A program made the translations under genes and the position numbers. From contig CANQBQ010000004.1 in assembly GCA_947589045.1 (NCBI GenBank), positions 25,259-89,258 of the forward strand: a stretch of DNA of 64,000 bases. Reading direction: 5' to 3'. Under the pieces are notes generated by a model that was not told the origin of the DNA, did not search any database, and was given only the letters and a program-made list of their open reading frames with translations. Below are positions 52,748 through 64,000 of the stretch, piece by piece; the stretch's first letter is position 1; each line of letters opens with the position of its first letter. The stretch is from an uncultured Clostridia bacterium. GTDB lineage: Bacteria > Bacillota > Clostridia > Monoglobales > Monoglobaceae.

Positions 52748-53854
52748 TTGGAAAACGCATATTCAAACCGAGAGCTTATTAAGAATTACGACATACCGCT
52801 TCTGGTGCTGACCGCCATAATATCACTGTTCGGAATAATTATGGTGGCGAGCGCGGGCGGCGAGGTCAAATATGTCGTAGTGCAGATAGCGGCGTGCATA
52901 CTGGGCTTTGCCGCAATCGGCTTTCTGACCGTCTGGGACTACGAACATCTGTCTCAGCTTTCGGGCTATCTCTACGCTATCTCGATAATTTTGCTGATTT
53001 TGGTGCTTATTCCGCACATCGGCTACGAAGCCAACGGCGCGAGAAGCTGGTTCCGCTTCGGGAACCTGATAAGCGTACAGCCCGCCGAAATAGTAAAAAT
53101 TGCGTTCATCATAACTATGGCGACGCACATCAACCGAGTTTCGGACAGAATAAACGACATAGGCTGTGTGGGCTTTCTCCTGCTCCACATCGGAACGCTT
53201 GTCGCGCTGATTTTGCTTCAGCCCGACTTCGGTACGGCGGCGGTGTTTTTGTGCATATTCATCGCGATGATGTTCTTCACGAACATAAGCTACAAATACG
53301 CACTCACAGGCGCGGTGTGTCTTGGCGCGGCAATACCGCTCGCGTGGAAATTCTTGCTTAAGGATTATATGAAGGACAGGATTCTCTCTATGCTCCATCC
53401 CGAAACCGACGCGCTCGGCACGGGCTATCAGGTCATTCAGTCCAAAATCGCTGTGGGTTCGGGAAAGCTGTTCGGATATGGGCTGTTCAGCGGCGCAAGC
53501 CGCTTCGGAAGTCTGCCCGAGCGCCACACCGACTTTATCTTTTCGGTCATATGCGAGGAGCTTGGAATTATCGGCGGTCTGGTGGCTATTGCTCTGCTGG
53601 TCGCAATAATAGTGAGATGTATCATTATTTCACAGCGGGCGCGCGACAACGTGGGAAAGTACATTTGCATCGGAGTTGCGGCGATGTTTCTGTTTCAGGG
53701 CTTTGAAAACATCGGTATGTGTATCGGCATAATGCCGGTCACGGGTATTACGCTGCCGTTCTTCAGCTACGGCGGCTCGTCGCTCCTTACAAACCTTATC
53801 GCGATAGGGCTGGTGGAGAGCGTGCATTGCAGGAGCAGGGCAATAAACTTTTAA
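52748..53854 (+). CDS. FtsW/RodA/SpoVE family peptidoglycan polymerase
   Basis: A 368-residue SEDS protein with about ten helices that polymerises lipid II strands. GARSWFRFGNLISVQPAEIVKI and the C-terminal ITLPFFSYGGSSLLTN are the SEDS signatures. Its position outside a division cluster leaves RodA (elongation) or a spore-cortex SpoVE role open. It starts at TTG 52748, with GAGG 12 bp upstream, and no better start is visible. Confidence 0.93.
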   Translation: MENAYSNRELIKNYDIPLLVLTAIISLFGIIMVASAGGEVKYVVVQIAACILGFAAIGFLTVWDYEHLSQLSGYLYAISIILLILVLIPHIGYEANGARSWFRFGNLISVQPAEIVKIAFIITMATHINRVSDRINDIGCVGFLLLHIGTLVALILLQPDFGTAAVFLCIFIAMMFFTNISYKYALTGAVCLGAAIPLAWKFLLKDYMKDRILSMLHPETDALGTGYQVIQSKIAVGSGKLFGYGLFSGASRFGSLPERHTDFIFSVICEELGIIGGLVAIALLVAIIVRCIIISQRARDNVGKYICIGVAAMFLFQGFENIGMCIGIMPVTGITLPFFSYGGSSLLTNLIAIGLVESVHCRSRAINF

Positions 53855-53919
53855 CCTTGTGATTGATTTAATGTTTATAATTTGGCAAATTTGAAGGAAG
53901 TAAATTGGAGGAAACAAAG

Positions 53920-54804
53920 ATGAAAAAAACACTTGTGATTATGGCGGCGGGAATAGGCTCCCGCTTCGGCGGCGGCGTTAAACAGCTCGCAAAGGTCGGA
54001 GCAGACGGCGAAATTATTATGGACTATTCGATAAACGCCGCGCTCAGAGCGGGCTTTAACAAAATCGTGTTCATTATCCGCCGCGATATAGAGGCGGACT
54101 TTAAAGAGATAATCGGCGAGCGCGTCGAAAAGCTCTGCGAGGTAAAATACGTGTATCAGTCGGTGGACGATGTTCCCGAGAGATTTAAGGGCAGGTTTGA
54201 CAGACAAAAGCCCTGGGGTACGGGTCAGGCGGTTCTGGCTTGCAAGGGCGCGGTCGAGGAGCCGTTTGCGGTTATAAATGCCGACGACTATTACGGCGAC
54301 GCCGCGTTCCAAAAAATACACGACTTCATATACGCGGACGGACGCGCCGACAACGAGTACTGTATGGCGGGCTTTATCCTCAAAAACACGCTCAGCGACA
54401 ACGGCGGCGTGACGCGCGGCTTATGCGAGATCAACGACAAATTTGCCCTCGTCAACGTAAACGAAACTCAAAATATAGTCAAGACTAAAAGCGGCGCGGG
54501 CGTTATGGGCGACGACGGTGCTATAAAGGAAATTGACCCCGACTTATACGTCTCGATGAATATGTGGGGTCTCACTCCCGCGTTTTTTGACATTTTGGAG
54601 AGCGGGTTCGATGAATTTCTCGGAAATCTCCCCGCCGATGACTTAAAATCGGAGTATCTGCTCCCGAATATAATAGACGGGCTTATAAAATCGGGAAAGG
54701 TGAGCGTAACTCTGCTTGAAACCGCCGACAAATGGTTCGGAATTACATATAAAGAGGATTTGCAGTCGGTGGTGGACGCATTGTCCGAAATCTCCCTCAA
54801 ATAA
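53920..54804 (+). CDS. Sugar nucleotidyltransferase-family protein
   Basis: A 294-residue protein of the NTP-transferase family. VIMAAGIGSRFGGGVKQLAKVG is the nucleotide-binding start, and PWGTGQAVLACKGAVEEPFAVINADDYYG has the metal-binding Asp pair. It lacks a left-handed helix domain. Sugar and nucleotide are unknown. The ATG at 53920 follows TTGGAGG with good spacing. A TTG five codons upstream lies in that site. Confidence 0.9.
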   Translation: MKKTLVIMAAGIGSRFGGGVKQLAKVGADGEIIMDYSINAALRAGFNKIVFIIRRDIEADFKEIIGERVEKLCEVKYVYQSVDDVPERFKGRFDRQKPWGTGQAVLACKGAVEEPFAVINADDYYGDAAFQKIHDFIYADGRADNEYCMAGFILKNTLSDNGGVTRGLCEINDKFALVNVNETQNIVKTKSGAGVMGDDGAIKEIDPDLYVSMNMWGLTPAFFDILESGFDEFLGNLPADDLKSEYLLPNIIDGLIKSGKVSVTLLETADKWFGITYKEDLQSVVDALSEISLK

Positions 54805-54810
54805 AGGGCT

Positions 54811-55203
54811 ATGCTGAGAAGAATTTTTACTCCCCGAATAAAAGAGGATTTGAAAATTTTGCTTGTGTCATTGTTTTTCGCCGCGGCGGTCGGCATAGGT
54901 TTTTACGCGCACCCCGCGCAGAGGACGGTCTACGTCAGCGACCCTGCCGCAAGGAGTGCGGCGGAGCGTTCGGGCGTCGATATTGTCGATATGAAAAACG
55001 GCTCGCTCGGCGTTGTAGACATAAACTCCGCCTCGGCGTCCGAGCTTACCTCGCTGAGCGACATAGGCGAGGTCAAAGCGGCGGCGATAGTTGAGCTGAG
55101 AGATGAGGTGGGCGGATTTAAGTCGCCCGAAGATTTACTCTGCGTGAGCGGCATAGGAACGGGCACGCTCGATGCAATACGGGATTTTGTCACCGTGCGG
55201 TGA
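54811..55203 (+). CDS. comEA: ComEA-like helix-hairpin-helix DNA-binding protein
   Basis: A 130-residue protein with one N-terminal transmembrane helix (about 14-32) and a C-terminal helix-hairpin-helix domain with VVDINSASASELTSLSDIG and FKSPEDLLCVSGIGTGTL. ComEA receives DNA during uptake. This form is short (usual length about 200), with only a short linker and no SLBB domain. No comEB or comEC follows it, so its role is less certain. Confidence 0.85.
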   Translation: MLRRIFTPRIKEDLKILLVSLFFAAAVGIGFYAHPAQRTVYVSDPAARSAAERSGVDIVDMKNGSLGVVDINSASASELTSLSDIGEVKAAAIVELRDEVGGFKSPEDLLCVSGIGTGTLDAIRDFVTVR

Positions 55204-55225
55204 TGTGAAAAATTTTTAAAACCAA

Positions 55226-55262
55226 AACAGCCCTCGGAGATTTAAAAGCTCCGAGGGCTGTT
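55226..55262. terminator. Bidirectional terminator between comEA and the MocR gene
   Basis: A perfect 14-bp stem (55226-55239 with 55249-55262) with T-rich flanks on the reverse strand and a weak T tract on the forward strand. Confidence 0.82.
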
Positions 55263-55279
55263 AATTTTCTCTTATTCAA

Positions 55280-56656
55280 TTATCCAAGCTCCAACGCGCG
55301 TTTTAGCAGTACCACGCCGCGCCGTATTTCGTCACGGCGCAGGTCGCCTATGCCGAACACGACCTTATTTTCGGCGGCGGGCAGCTCCGTGCCGTCCTCG
55401 CAGAACGAGTTTAAGCTCATCAGCCTTACTCCGTTGCCGCGCGCAAGCCTTTTTACTTCCTCCGCGTCCCTGTTTTTAAAGCGCACCGTCATATATGTCC
55501 CGCATACGTCGCAAATCTCCGCGTCAAAGCCAAATTCGTGCCGCAGATGTCCGATAAGGTAATCGAGCTTATCCTTGTATATCCTTTTCATCGTTTTATA
55601 ATGCTTGGTAAAATGTCCCTTTTCGACAAACTCCGCAACCGCATACTGCTCCAGCTTCGAGGTCAGCGCATAGTAGTATGTGTGCCGCTTTTTCCACAGC
55701 TTCGATATTTTTTCGGGCAGAACCATATACGAGGTTTTGACCGACGGACAAAGCGACTTTGCGAAAGAGCCGAGATATATCGCCCTCTCGCTTTTGTCAA
55801 CACATACCAGCGGCTCATCCGAATACGGCGAAATTTCGGCGCGTTCGCCGTTTTCAACGACGTACCGCTCCCCTCCTCCGCTCAGCCACTCGGTTACTGC
55901 CTCCCGCGCCGCCCGGTCAAGTCCCTTTCCGCGCGGGAAGCGCGAGTACGGGTCGATAAACAGCAGTCCGCGCTCCGCTTTTAAAAGAGCGTCCGCTCTA
56001 AACCTGTCCGAGGACGCGGGGAGCATAAGCACCTCGCGCCCATAGTCCTTCACTGTATGGTAGAAGTGCGGGTCGTAGGGGTTTTCCATAATTATCGGTA
56101 TCTCGCGGGGAAATATCATCATCAGTGCGGTGAGCAGATATTCCGCGCCCGCTCCGATTATAATCATATCGGGAGAGCATTTTATGCCGCGGAATGAGTA
56201 CAAATATTTTGAAATCGCGCTCCGAAGCTCGTCCTCGCCGCTTTTGGACACATACGAAAAAATACCCGCGCCGTCGTTGTAGGCGAGCGAGCGCACGATT
56301 TTCGCGTAGGCGGAGCGGTCAATATACGAAAAGTCAATTCCGTTCGGACTGAAAACGATTTCCTCGGGCGCGGCAAGCTCCCACGGGGTCGAGCTTTCGT
56401 AAGCCATAGACTTAAACGAAACCATATACCCGCGCCGCGGTATGGATATGACGTAGCCGGTGTCCAAAAGCATTTTGTACGCGCTGTCCACCGTGTTTGC
56501 CGACACGTCAAGAGACGCCGCCATTTCGCGGCGCGGCGGCAGCTTCGTGCCGTTGTGGAGCCTGCCCGCGCGTATCTCCTCCGCGATTGCGTCAAAAAGC
56601 TGTATATAAAGGGGTTTTTCGCTGTTCTTGTTGAGCTTTACCCGCATTATTCTCAC
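55280..56656 (-). CDS. MocR/GntR-family regulator with aminotransferase domain
   Basis: A 458-residue fusion. A GntR winged helix (about 5-75: PLYIQLFDAIAEEIRAGRL, LPPRREMAASLDVSANTVDSAYKML) is joined to a fold-type I aminotransferase-like domain. YLGSFAKSLCPSVKTSYMV holds the Lys that binds PLP. Such proteins sense PLP or amino acids and control nearby genes. It is divergent from proA with 134 bp between starts, so proline or glutamate metabolism is a possible target, as inference only. Confidence 0.92.
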   Translation of the reverse strand: MRIMRVKLNKNSEKPLYIQLFDAIAEEIRAGRLHNGTKLPPRREMAASLDVSANTVDSAYKMLLDTGYVISIPRRGYMVSFKSMAYESSTPWELAAPEEIVFSPNGIDFSYIDRSAYAKIVRSLAYNDGAGIFSYVSKSGEDELRSAISKYLYSFRGIKCSPDMIIIGAGAEYLLTALMMIFPREIPIIMENPYDPHFYHTVKDYGREVLMLPASSDRFRADALLKAERGLLFIDPYSRFPRGKGLDRAAREAVTEWLSGGGERYVVENGERAEISPYSDEPLVCVDKSERAIYLGSFAKSLCPSVKTSYMVLPEKISKLWKKRHTYYYALTSKLEQYAVAEFVEKGHFTKHYKTMKRIYKDKLDYLIGHLRHEFGFDAEICDVCGTYMTVRFKNRDAEEVKRLARGNGVRLMSLNSFCEDGTELPAAENKVVFGIGDLRRDEIRRGVVLLKRALELG

Positions 56657-56709
56657 CTCAGATTTATCTTACCACAGCGCACCCGTAAAATCAAGCGGAG
56701 CAAAACCGT

Positions 56710-56738
56710 TTGACAAATTTTTGTATGCGATATATAAT
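56710..56738 (+). promoter_or_regulatory. proA promoter
   Basis: Perfect TTGACA (56710-56715), 17-bp spacer, perfect TATAAT (56733-56738), about 50 bp before the GTG start. Confidence 0.88.
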
Positions 56739-56790
56739 TGTACGGGATAATAAGACACATCTTAATAATTTTTACAAGCGGGTGATTAAA

Positions 56791-58038
56791 GTGAACGAAT
56801 TGATTGAAAAGGGCAAAAAGGCAAAGGCGGCGGCGGCAAAGCTGGCTCTGCTCTCCACCCAAAAAAAGAACGACGCGCTGGAGAAAATAGCGGCGGCTCT
56901 TTGCGAAAACGCCGACTATATCATCGGGCAAAACGAGATAGATATGGAAAACGGGCGCAAAAACAATATGAGAGATACTCTGCTCGACCGACTCAGGCTT
57001 GACCGCGCCCGTATCGAAGCTATGGCGGAGGGAATACGCCAAATAGTTATGCTCCCCGACCCGATAGGCGAGACGGTGGAGCAAATCGTTCGCCCGAACG
57101 GTCTTGAAATAGGCAAAAAGCGCGTGCCGCTCGGCGTTATCGGCATAATCTACGAAGCGCGCCCGAACGTGACCGCGGACGCGGCGGCGCTGTGCGTCAA
57201 GGCGGGCAACGCGGTAATTCTGCGCGGCGGAAAAGAAGCCAAAAATTCAAATCTCGCAATCGTTAAAATTATGCAGAGCGCAGGCGCGGAAGCGGGTCTG
57301 CCCGACGGCAGCATTTTACTTGTCGAGGACACCTCCCGCGAAAGCGCGGTCGCTCTTATGAAACTCAACGAATATCTCGACGTAATAATCCCCCGCGGCG
57401 GCGCGGGACTTATCCGCTCGGTTGTTGAGAACGCCACGGTGCCCGCGATTGAAACGGGCACGGGCAACTGCCACGTCTATGTTGACGCGGACGCCGATTT
57501 GGATATGGCGAAAAAGATAGTGTTAAACGCAAAGACCTCCCGCCCGGGCGTGTGCAACGCGGAGGAAAAGCTGCTGGTACACCGCGCCGCGGCTGAAAAA
57601 TTTCTGCCCGATATGTGCGCCGCACTCGCGCAAAGCGGCGTGGAGATACGCGGCGACGAGACGACGTGCGCCCTTTGCAAAGACGCTATACCCGCAACCG
57701 AGGACGACTGGGGAACCGAGTATCTGGATATGATTATCGGCATAAAAGTGGTCGAAAGCATAGACGAGGCAATCGCGCACATAAACAAGTACAACAGCAA
57801 GCACTCCGAAGCCATAGTTACCGAGAATTACAAAAACGCCCGCCGATTTTTGAATGAAATAGATGCGGCGGCGGTGTATGTGAACGCGTCCACCCGATTT
57901 ACCGACGGCTTTGAGTTCGGCTTCGGTGCGGAAATAGGAATAAGCACGCAAAAGGTTCACGCGCGCGGTCCTATGGGGCTTAAGGAGCTCACCACCACAA
58001 AATACGTCATATACGGCAACGGTCAGACCCGCGGATAA
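56791..58038 (+). CDS. proA: Gamma-glutamyl phosphate reductase
   Basis: A 415-residue enzyme of proline synthesis. GVIGIIYEARPNVTADAAALCVK and the catalytic Cys in TSRPGVCNAEEKLL fit the family, as does GPMGLKELTTTKY near the end. The start is GTG at 56791 behind GGGTGA. The 27-codon open extension upstream overlaps the promoter. proB is not in the window, so the pathway is split or its partner is elsewhere. Confidence 0.96.
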   Translation: MNELIEKGKKAKAAAAKLALLSTQKKNDALEKIAAALCENADYIIGQNEIDMENGRKNNMRDTLLDRLRLDRARIEAMAEGIRQIVMLPDPIGETVEQIVRPNGLEIGKKRVPLGVIGIIYEARPNVTADAAALCVKAGNAVILRGGKEAKNSNLAIVKIMQSAGAEAGLPDGSILLVEDTSRESAVALMKLNEYLDVIIPRGGAGLIRSVVENATVPAIETGTGNCHVYVDADADLDMAKKIVLNAKTSRPGVCNAEEKLLVHRAAAEKFLPDMCAALAQSGVEIRGDETTCALCKDAIPATEDDWGTEYLDMIIGIKVVESIDEAIAHINKYNSKHSEAIVTENYKNARRFLNEIDAAAVYVNASTRFTDGFEFGFGAEIGISTQKVHARGPMGLKELTTTKYVIYGNGQTRG

Positions 58039-58069
58039 GATTATATAATTAGATTAAAAATCGGAAATA

Positions 58070-58105
58070 AAAAATCCACCCAAATCAAGATTTAGGTGGA
58101 TTTTT
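58070..58105. terminator. Bidirectional terminator between proA and tuf
   Basis: An 11-bp outer stem (58070-58080 with 58095-58105) with an inner 5-bp stem, flanked by A and T tracts, so it ends proA and tuf from either side. Confidence 0.88.
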
Positions 58106-58122
58106 GTTGCTCTTAATTAAGA

Positions 58123-59325
<1,203 letters not shown>

Positions 59326-59388
59326 TTTGTTTTCCTCCTTAATTTTTAATTTAGGTTTTAAAAATAAATTAGTTTACAAATTATAATA

Positions 59389-59417
59389 ATTTTACTACTT
59401 TTTTCAAAAAATTTCAA
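59389..59417 (-). promoter_or_regulatory. tuf promoter
   Basis: On the reverse strand TTGAAA (59412-59417), 17-bp spacer, TAAAAT (59389-59394). Confidence 0.6.
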
Positions 59418-59431
59418 TAGTTTTTGAAAAT

Positions 59432-61513
59432 TTAATCGTTCGACTTGCTTCGCTCTTTAACGATTTGCTCCATAATGCTCTTGGGAAGCTCCTCAAAGTG
59501 GCTCGGCTCCATCGAATACTGTCCGCGTCCCTGTGTTCTCGAACGCAGCTCGGTCGCATAACCGAACATTTCGGAGAGCGGCACGTTCGCGGTTATTTCC
59601 TGCGCGCCCGGTCTTGCTTCCATACCCTGGATTTGACCGCGGCGGGAGTTAAGGTCGCCCATAACATCGCCCATATACTCCTCAGGTACGTTTACAACGA
59701 CCTTCATAATAGGCTCGAGAATAACCGGATCCGCCTTGCGGCAACCCTCCTTGAACGCCATCGAAGCCGCAATCTTAAACGCCATTTCGGACGAGTCGAC
59801 CTCGTGGTACGAACCGTCTACCAGCGTTACGCGGAAGTCCACAACGGGATAGCCCGCGAGAACACCGGTCTGCATAGCGCCCTGAATACCGTCGTCAACA
59901 GCGGGGATATATTCCTTGGGAATAGCACCGCCGACAATCTTGTTCACGAACTCATAGCCTGCGCCCGGCTCAAGCGGCTCGATGTCAAATACAACGTGAC
60001 CGTACTGACCTTTACCACCCGACTGCCTTGCGTACTTGTGCTCCTGATGAATGGGCTTTCTGATAGTCTCTCTGTAAGAAACCTGCGGATTTCCGACATT
60101 CGCTTCTACCTTAAATTCGCGGAGAAGTCGGTCAACGATAATCTCCAGGTGAAGCTCGCCCATACCTGCGATAATGGTCTGACCCGTTTCGTCGTCGGTA
60201 TATGTCTTAAACGTCGGGTCCTCCTCGGCAAGCTTTGCAAGAGCGATACCCATCTTTTCCTGACCTGCCTTAGTCTTGGGCTCGATAGCCACGCGGATAA
60301 CAGGCTCGGGGAATTCCATAGACTCAAGAATAATCGGGTCCTTCTCATCGCAAAGCGTGTCGCCCGTGGTGGTGTTTTTAAGTCCGACCGCCGCAGCTAT
60401 ATCGCCCGAGTATACCATTTCGATATCCTCTCGGTGGTTTGCGTGCATAAGAAGAATACGTCCTATTCTCTCTTTGTTGTCCTTTGTGGAGTTATAAACG
60501 TAAGAACCGCTCGAGAGCGTTCCCGAATAAACTCTGAAGAAGCAGAGCTTACCTACATACGGGTCGGTAGCAATCTTAAACGCCAGCGCCGAAAACGGCT
60601 CGTTATCGGACGGCTTTCTCTCGGATGCCTCGCCATTCGGAAGCGTACCGCCGATAGCGGGAATGTCAACAGGCGACGGCATAAAATCAACTATTGCGTC
60701 AAGCAAATTCTGTACGCCCTTGTTTCTGTAAGCAGTACCGCAAAGCACGGGTACCATCTCGTTGGCTATGGTAGCCTTGCGGATAGCCGCCTTGATTTCG
60801 GGGACGGTAAGCTCCTCCCCGTCGAAGAATTTTTCCATAAGAGCCTCGTCTGTCTCCGCGACAGCTTCGATAAGCGCATTGTGATATTCCTCGGCCTTTG
60901 CCTTCATATCCTCGGGAATTTCTTCCTCTCGCTCATCCTTTCCAAGGTCATCGTAGTAAACAAACGCCTTCATCTCGATAAGGTCTATAAGACCCTTGAA
61001 GGTGTCCTCCGAGCCTATCGGAAGCTGAATGGGAACAGCGTTGCACTTTAAACGGTCCTTCATCATATCTACAACGTTATAGAAGTCCGCGCCCATAATG
61101 TCCATCTTGTTGACGAACGCCATTCTCGGAACGCTGTACTTGTCCGCCTGACGCCAAACCGTCTCGGACTGAGGCTCAACGCCGCCCTTGGCGCAGAAAA
61201 CCGTAACGCTGCCATCCAGAACACGGAGCGAACGCTCAACTTCAACCGTGAAGTCAACGTGTCCGGGAGTATCTATAATATTTATTCTTTTGCCCTTCCA
61301 CTGACAAGTGGTAGCGGCTGAGGTAATTGTTATACCGCGTTCCTGCTCCTGCTCCATCCAGTCCATGGTAGCGGCGCCTTCGTGAACCTCACCGATTTTG
61401 TGAGTTCGTCCGGTATAGAACAATATTCTCTCTGTTGTGGTTGTTTTACCGGCATCTATATGAGCCATAATGCCGATATTTCTGGTATTTTCCAAACTAA
61501 ATGCTCTGCCCAT
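59432..61513 (-). CDS. fusA: Elongation factor G
   Basis: A 693-residue translocase. [23 protein letters not shown] and [10 protein letters not shown] are the GTP motifs, followed by the four remaining domains. It comes after rpsG in the classic str operon order. The opposite strand holds a 528-codon open frame here that is only a shadow. Confidence 0.99.
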   Translation of the reverse strand: MGRAFSLENTRNIGIMAHIDAGKTTTTERILFYTGRTHKIGEVHEGAATMDWMEQEQERGITITSAATTCQWKGKRINIIDTPGHVDFTVEVERSLRVLDGSVTVFCAKGGVEPQSETVWRQADKYSVPRMAFVNKMDIMGADFYNVVDMMKDRLKCNAVPIQLPIGSEDTFKGLIDLIEMKAFVYYDDLGKDEREEEIPEDMKAKAEEYHNALIEAVAETDEALMEKFFDGEELTVPEIKAAIRKATIANEMVPVLCGTAYRNKGVQNLLDAIVDFMPSPVDIPAIGGTLPNGEASERKPSDNEPFSALAFKIATDPYVGKLCFFRVYSGTLSSGSYVYNSTKDNKERIGRILLMHANHREDIEMVYSGDIAAAVGLKNTTTGDTLCDEKDPIILESMEFPEPVIRVAIEPKTKAGQEKMGIALAKLAEEDPTFKTYTDDETGQTIIAGMGELHLEIIVDRLLREFKVEANVGNPQVSYRETIRKPIHQEHKYARQSGGKGQYGHVVFDIEPLEPGAGYEFVNKIVGGAIPKEYIPAVDDGIQGAMQTGVLAGYPVVDFRVTLVDGSYHEVDSSEMAFKIAASMAFKEGCRKADPVILEPIMKVVVNVPEEYMGDVMGDLNSRRGQIQGMEARPGAQEITANVPLSEMFGYATELRSRTQGRGQYSMEPSHFEELPKSIMEQIVKERSKSND

Positions 61514-61591
61514 ATTTCTCCTTTCCTGAGAAAAAACTTATTTAACAACGAGTTTTCCTCAATATTCAAAAAATTATTACTCAGACTGTCA

Positions 61592-62113
<522 letters not shown>

Positions 62114-62126
62114 TTAGGATACTGTC

Positions 62127-62174
62127 GTGCGATGTACACAGACTAAATAATATATATTTAATAGTACATTGCAC
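62127..62174 (-). promoter_or_regulatory. Imperfect hairpin in the rpsL-rpsG spacer
   Basis: Arms 62127-62137 and 62164-62174 pair over 10 of 11 positions. The 148-bp spacer has no gene or promoter I can see. In E. coli S7 binds this spacer to repress its own translation. A similar role here is only a guess. Confidence 0.4.
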
Positions 62175-62210
62175 TAAATTTTCGACCTTAATTAAAATTT
62201 TTGCGAAAAA

Positions 62211-62630
62211 TCAAGCCTTCTTTTTCGCCTTCTTCGCACCGTACTTGGAGCGAGCCTGGTTGCGGTTTGCAACGCCCGAAGTATCAAGCGTTCCGCGAAT
62301 AATGTGGTAACGCACACCCGGCAGGTCCTTAACTCTTCCGCCTCTTATCAGCACAACGCTATGCTCCTGCAAATTGTGACCGATACCCGGAATGTAAGCC
62401 GAAACCTCAATACCGTTTGTAAGACGAACTCTGGCAACCTTACGAAGCGCCGAATTAGGCTTCTTGGGGGTCATAGTTCTAACCGAGGTGCAAACGCCTC
62501 TCTTTTGCGGAGAGTCCTGATCGGTGGGCTTTTTCTTAAGAGTGTTCATACCCTTCAAAAGAGCCGGCGCGGTGGACTTTTTCTCGCTTGTGCGGCGTCC
62601 GTGCTTTACCAGTTGGTTAAATGTAGGCAA
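62211..62630 (-). CDS. rpsL: 30S ribosomal protein S12
   Basis: A 139-residue protein of the decoding centre. [20 protein letters not shown] has the Lys that is kept in streptomycin-sensitive strains, and [26 protein letters not shown] is intact. It starts at TTG 62630 behind AGGAGGTGA, a near-perfect ribosome-binding site. It is the first gene of the str operon. Confidence 0.98.
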   Translation of the reverse strand: MPTFNQLVKHGRRTSEKKSTAPALLKGMNTLKKKPTDQDSPQKRGVCTSVRTMTPKKPNSALRKVARVRLTNGIEVSAYIPGIGHNLQEHSVVLIRGGRVKDLPGVRYHIIRGTLDTSGVANRNQARSKYGAKKAKKKA

Positions 62631-62683
62631 TCTTTTTCACCTCCTATATATGAAATTTGCCACAGAAAATCAATAGCTGTTAT

Positions 62684-62712
62684 ATAATAACAGATTTTCC
62701 CCGTATTGTCAA
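62684..62712 (-). promoter_or_regulatory. str operon (rpsL) promoter
   Basis: On the reverse strand perfect TTGACA (62707-62712), 17-bp spacer, TATTAT (62684-62689), about 50 bp before the rpsL start. Confidence 0.82.
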
Positions 62713-62864
62713 GCTTTTTTCACAATTTGAGCCGATGTGCGCGGATTTGTTTGACTTTTGCTCTCCCGCATCGAATTTTTTAACTCGCCGCGCCGTTTTT
62801 TCGGTCTTTCCGCCCGCAAAAAACTCCCCGCAACAATATGCCGCGGGGAAGAGGTAATCGCAAA

Positions 62865-63797
62865 CTATTCTTTATCTTTTTTAACAATTCTTCTTATTAT
62901 ATAACGCGGACGGTTTTTGACCTCCTCGTAAATCTTCTTTATATAAATTCCGATTATGCCGATGTTTATCATAGTTACCGAGCCGATTATGAGCTGAAGT
63001 ATTATAACGGTGGTAAAGCCGCTTTGCGCGCCGCCGTTAATCTTCATATACAGCGTTTGAACGAACATTATGAGGAAAAATATCAAAAACATCAGTCCAA
63101 AGCCCGTGGCAATATAGAGCGGAAACGAGGAATACGACGTTATCGCGCTGACCGCCAGACCGAAAAGGCGGTTCGCCGTCCATTTTGACTTGCCGTGCTC
63201 TCTTTCGGGAACGTCAAAGAACACCTTGGTTCGCCTGAAGCCTATCCAGGACGACATACCTCTGAAAAACGTCTCCTTTTCGGGCATAGCGCGCCACGCT
63301 TCAAGCGCGGACTTATCCAGGAGCCTGAAGTCGGATGCGTTTTTAAGGTCGATGCCGGACAGTTTTTTAAGAATTTTATAAAAGCTGTCCGCGCAGAAAC
63401 GGTACAGCGGATTTTCCGCGGGACGTTCGTTTTTTATGCCCTCGATGACCTCATAACCCTCATCGCGCCAGAGACGGTACATTTCGGGAATGACCTCCGG
63501 CGGGTGCTGCATATCGGCGTCAATACACACACAGCAATCGCCCTGCACCGCGTCAAGCCCCGCACAGAGTGCGCTCTCCTTGCCGAAGTTGCGGCTCAGC
63601 GCGATGGCGGTAATAAATTCGTATTTTTCGGTCAAATCGGTTATTTCGTTCCAGCAGCCGTTTTCGGAGCCGTCGTCCACGAGAATTAACTCGTGGGGTA
63701 TGCCGGCGTTTTTCAAAACCGAAATGACGCGCTCCACGCCCGCGGATATCTGCGTTTCGTTGTAGAACGGTATGATAACCGAAAGCATTTTTTCCAA
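62865..63797 (-). CDS. GT2 glycosyltransferase with C-terminal membrane helices (DPM/GtrB-like)
   Basis: A 310-residue enzyme that transfers sugar to polyprenyl phosphate. VIIPFYNE and LVDDGSENG start the GT-A fold, CIDADMQHPPEVI holds the Asp-x-Asp metal site, and REHGKSKW follows. Two transmembrane segments lie at about 225-285. The start is TTG at 63797, 6 bp after GAGGTG. ATG at 63788 is the alternative. It may supply sugars to a GT-C enzyme such as the one at 4754-6382, which is inference only. Nothing else is visible in 63807-64000. Confidence 0.9.
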   Translation of the reverse strand: MEKMLSVIIPFYNETQISAGVERVISVLKNAGIPHELILVDDGSENGCWNEITDLTEKYEFITAIALSRNFGKESALCAGLDAVQGDCCVCIDADMQHPPEVIPEMYRLWRDEGYEVIEGIKNERPAENPLYRFCADSFYKILKKLSGIDLKNASDFRLLDKSALEAWRAMPEKETFFRGMSSWIGFRRTKVFFDVPEREHGKSKWTANRLFGLAVSAITSYSSFPLYIATGFGLMFLIFFLIMFVQTLYMKINGGAQSGFTTVIILQLIIGSVTMINIGIIGIYIKKIYEEVKNRPRYIIRRIVKKDKE

Positions 63798-64000
63798 AAA
63801 AATCACCTCATTGACGTGTCAAACCGAGCAAAACCGCAATTCTTTAACACTCGGCAGATATAAAAAGGTTACCACAAGGATATGGATTTGTCAACTCGTC
63901 GCAACGTCGCAAGTTTCCCTTTATGTAGGTTTACAATAGAAGTGTTACAAATAGTGAAAAAAAGAATATACGGAAACTCCGTTTTTGTGTTATGGTATAT

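Noticed and set aside
59465..61051. 528-codon plus-strand frame antisense to fusA
   Set aside because: Strong codon bias in EF-G leaves its antisense frame open; the product has no known features.

Overview
The window comes from a low-GC Gram-positive endospore former, most likely an anaerobic gut-type member of the Clostridia. I infer this from three kinds of gene. There is a GerA/B/C-type germinant receptor operon and a SpoIIE phosphatase. There is a GlgC/GlgD glycogen operon typical of Firmicutes. Ribosome-binding sites are strong AGGAGG types with frequent GTG and TTG starts. The genus cannot be read from the sequence alone.

Layout. 1-3.8 kb: a divergent pair of plant-polysaccharide hydrolases (GH43 and GH28) with back-to-back promoters, then a leucine-rich-repeat protein that looks inserted between the GH28 stop codon and its terminator (29-bp direct repeats). 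3.9-4.7 kb: a decayed toxin-antitoxin locus. 4.7-7.7 kb: a GT-C-like membrane protein, a small ribbon-helix-helix-like protein, a sirtuin and a 42-residue fragment. 7.8-16 kb: a long minus-strand run of deacetylase, rho, cvpA, a membrane propeller-like protein, truA, ecfT-ecfA2-ecfA1 and an RlmI-like methyltransferase. 16.3-26 kb: a ZIP transporter, then the glycogen regulon, with glgP facing glgB-glgC-glgD-glgA. 26.1-28.5 kb: a rubrerythrin and an AT-rich insert with an XRE regulator and a D12-type adenine methylase. 28.6-32.1 kb: the germination receptor operon. 32.2-33.9 kb: a YigZ protein and an AT-rich accessory patch holding a candidate type I toxin-antitoxin locus, an AbrB-zinc-finger regulator and a duplicated hairpin element. 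33.9-39.1 kb: pyrH-frr-uppS-cdsA-dxr-rseP. 39.1-43.4 kb: a serine-rich membrane protein, a small export protein, an UgtP-like glycosyltransferase, prmC and a DUF1385 protein. 43.4-55.2 kb: a secreted papain-like protease, ruvX, a DUF1292 protein, spoIIE, a TagA-like transferase and a run of housekeeping genes ending in comEA. 55.3-64 kb: a MocR regulator facing proA, then tuf, fusA, rpsG and rpsL, and a GT2 glycosyltransferase.

How it fits together. Pectin and xylan hydrolases could supply sugar, which the glg cluster stores as glycogen and releases through GlgP. The germination receptor and SpoIIE mark sporulation. The dxr-uppS-cdsA-rseP and FtsW-like genes serve the envelope. The most unusual signal is at 32.85-33.10 kb. 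A perfect sigma-A-type promoter drives a short RNA that converges on a 22-residue hydrophobic peptide gene, and the two share a bidirectional terminator and are flanked by inverted repeats. Other points worth checking are an apparent AUU start codon for the GerC-type lipoprotein, a 21-bp-spaced promoter before spoIIE like the one known in Bacillus, and a structured rpsL-rpsG spacer.
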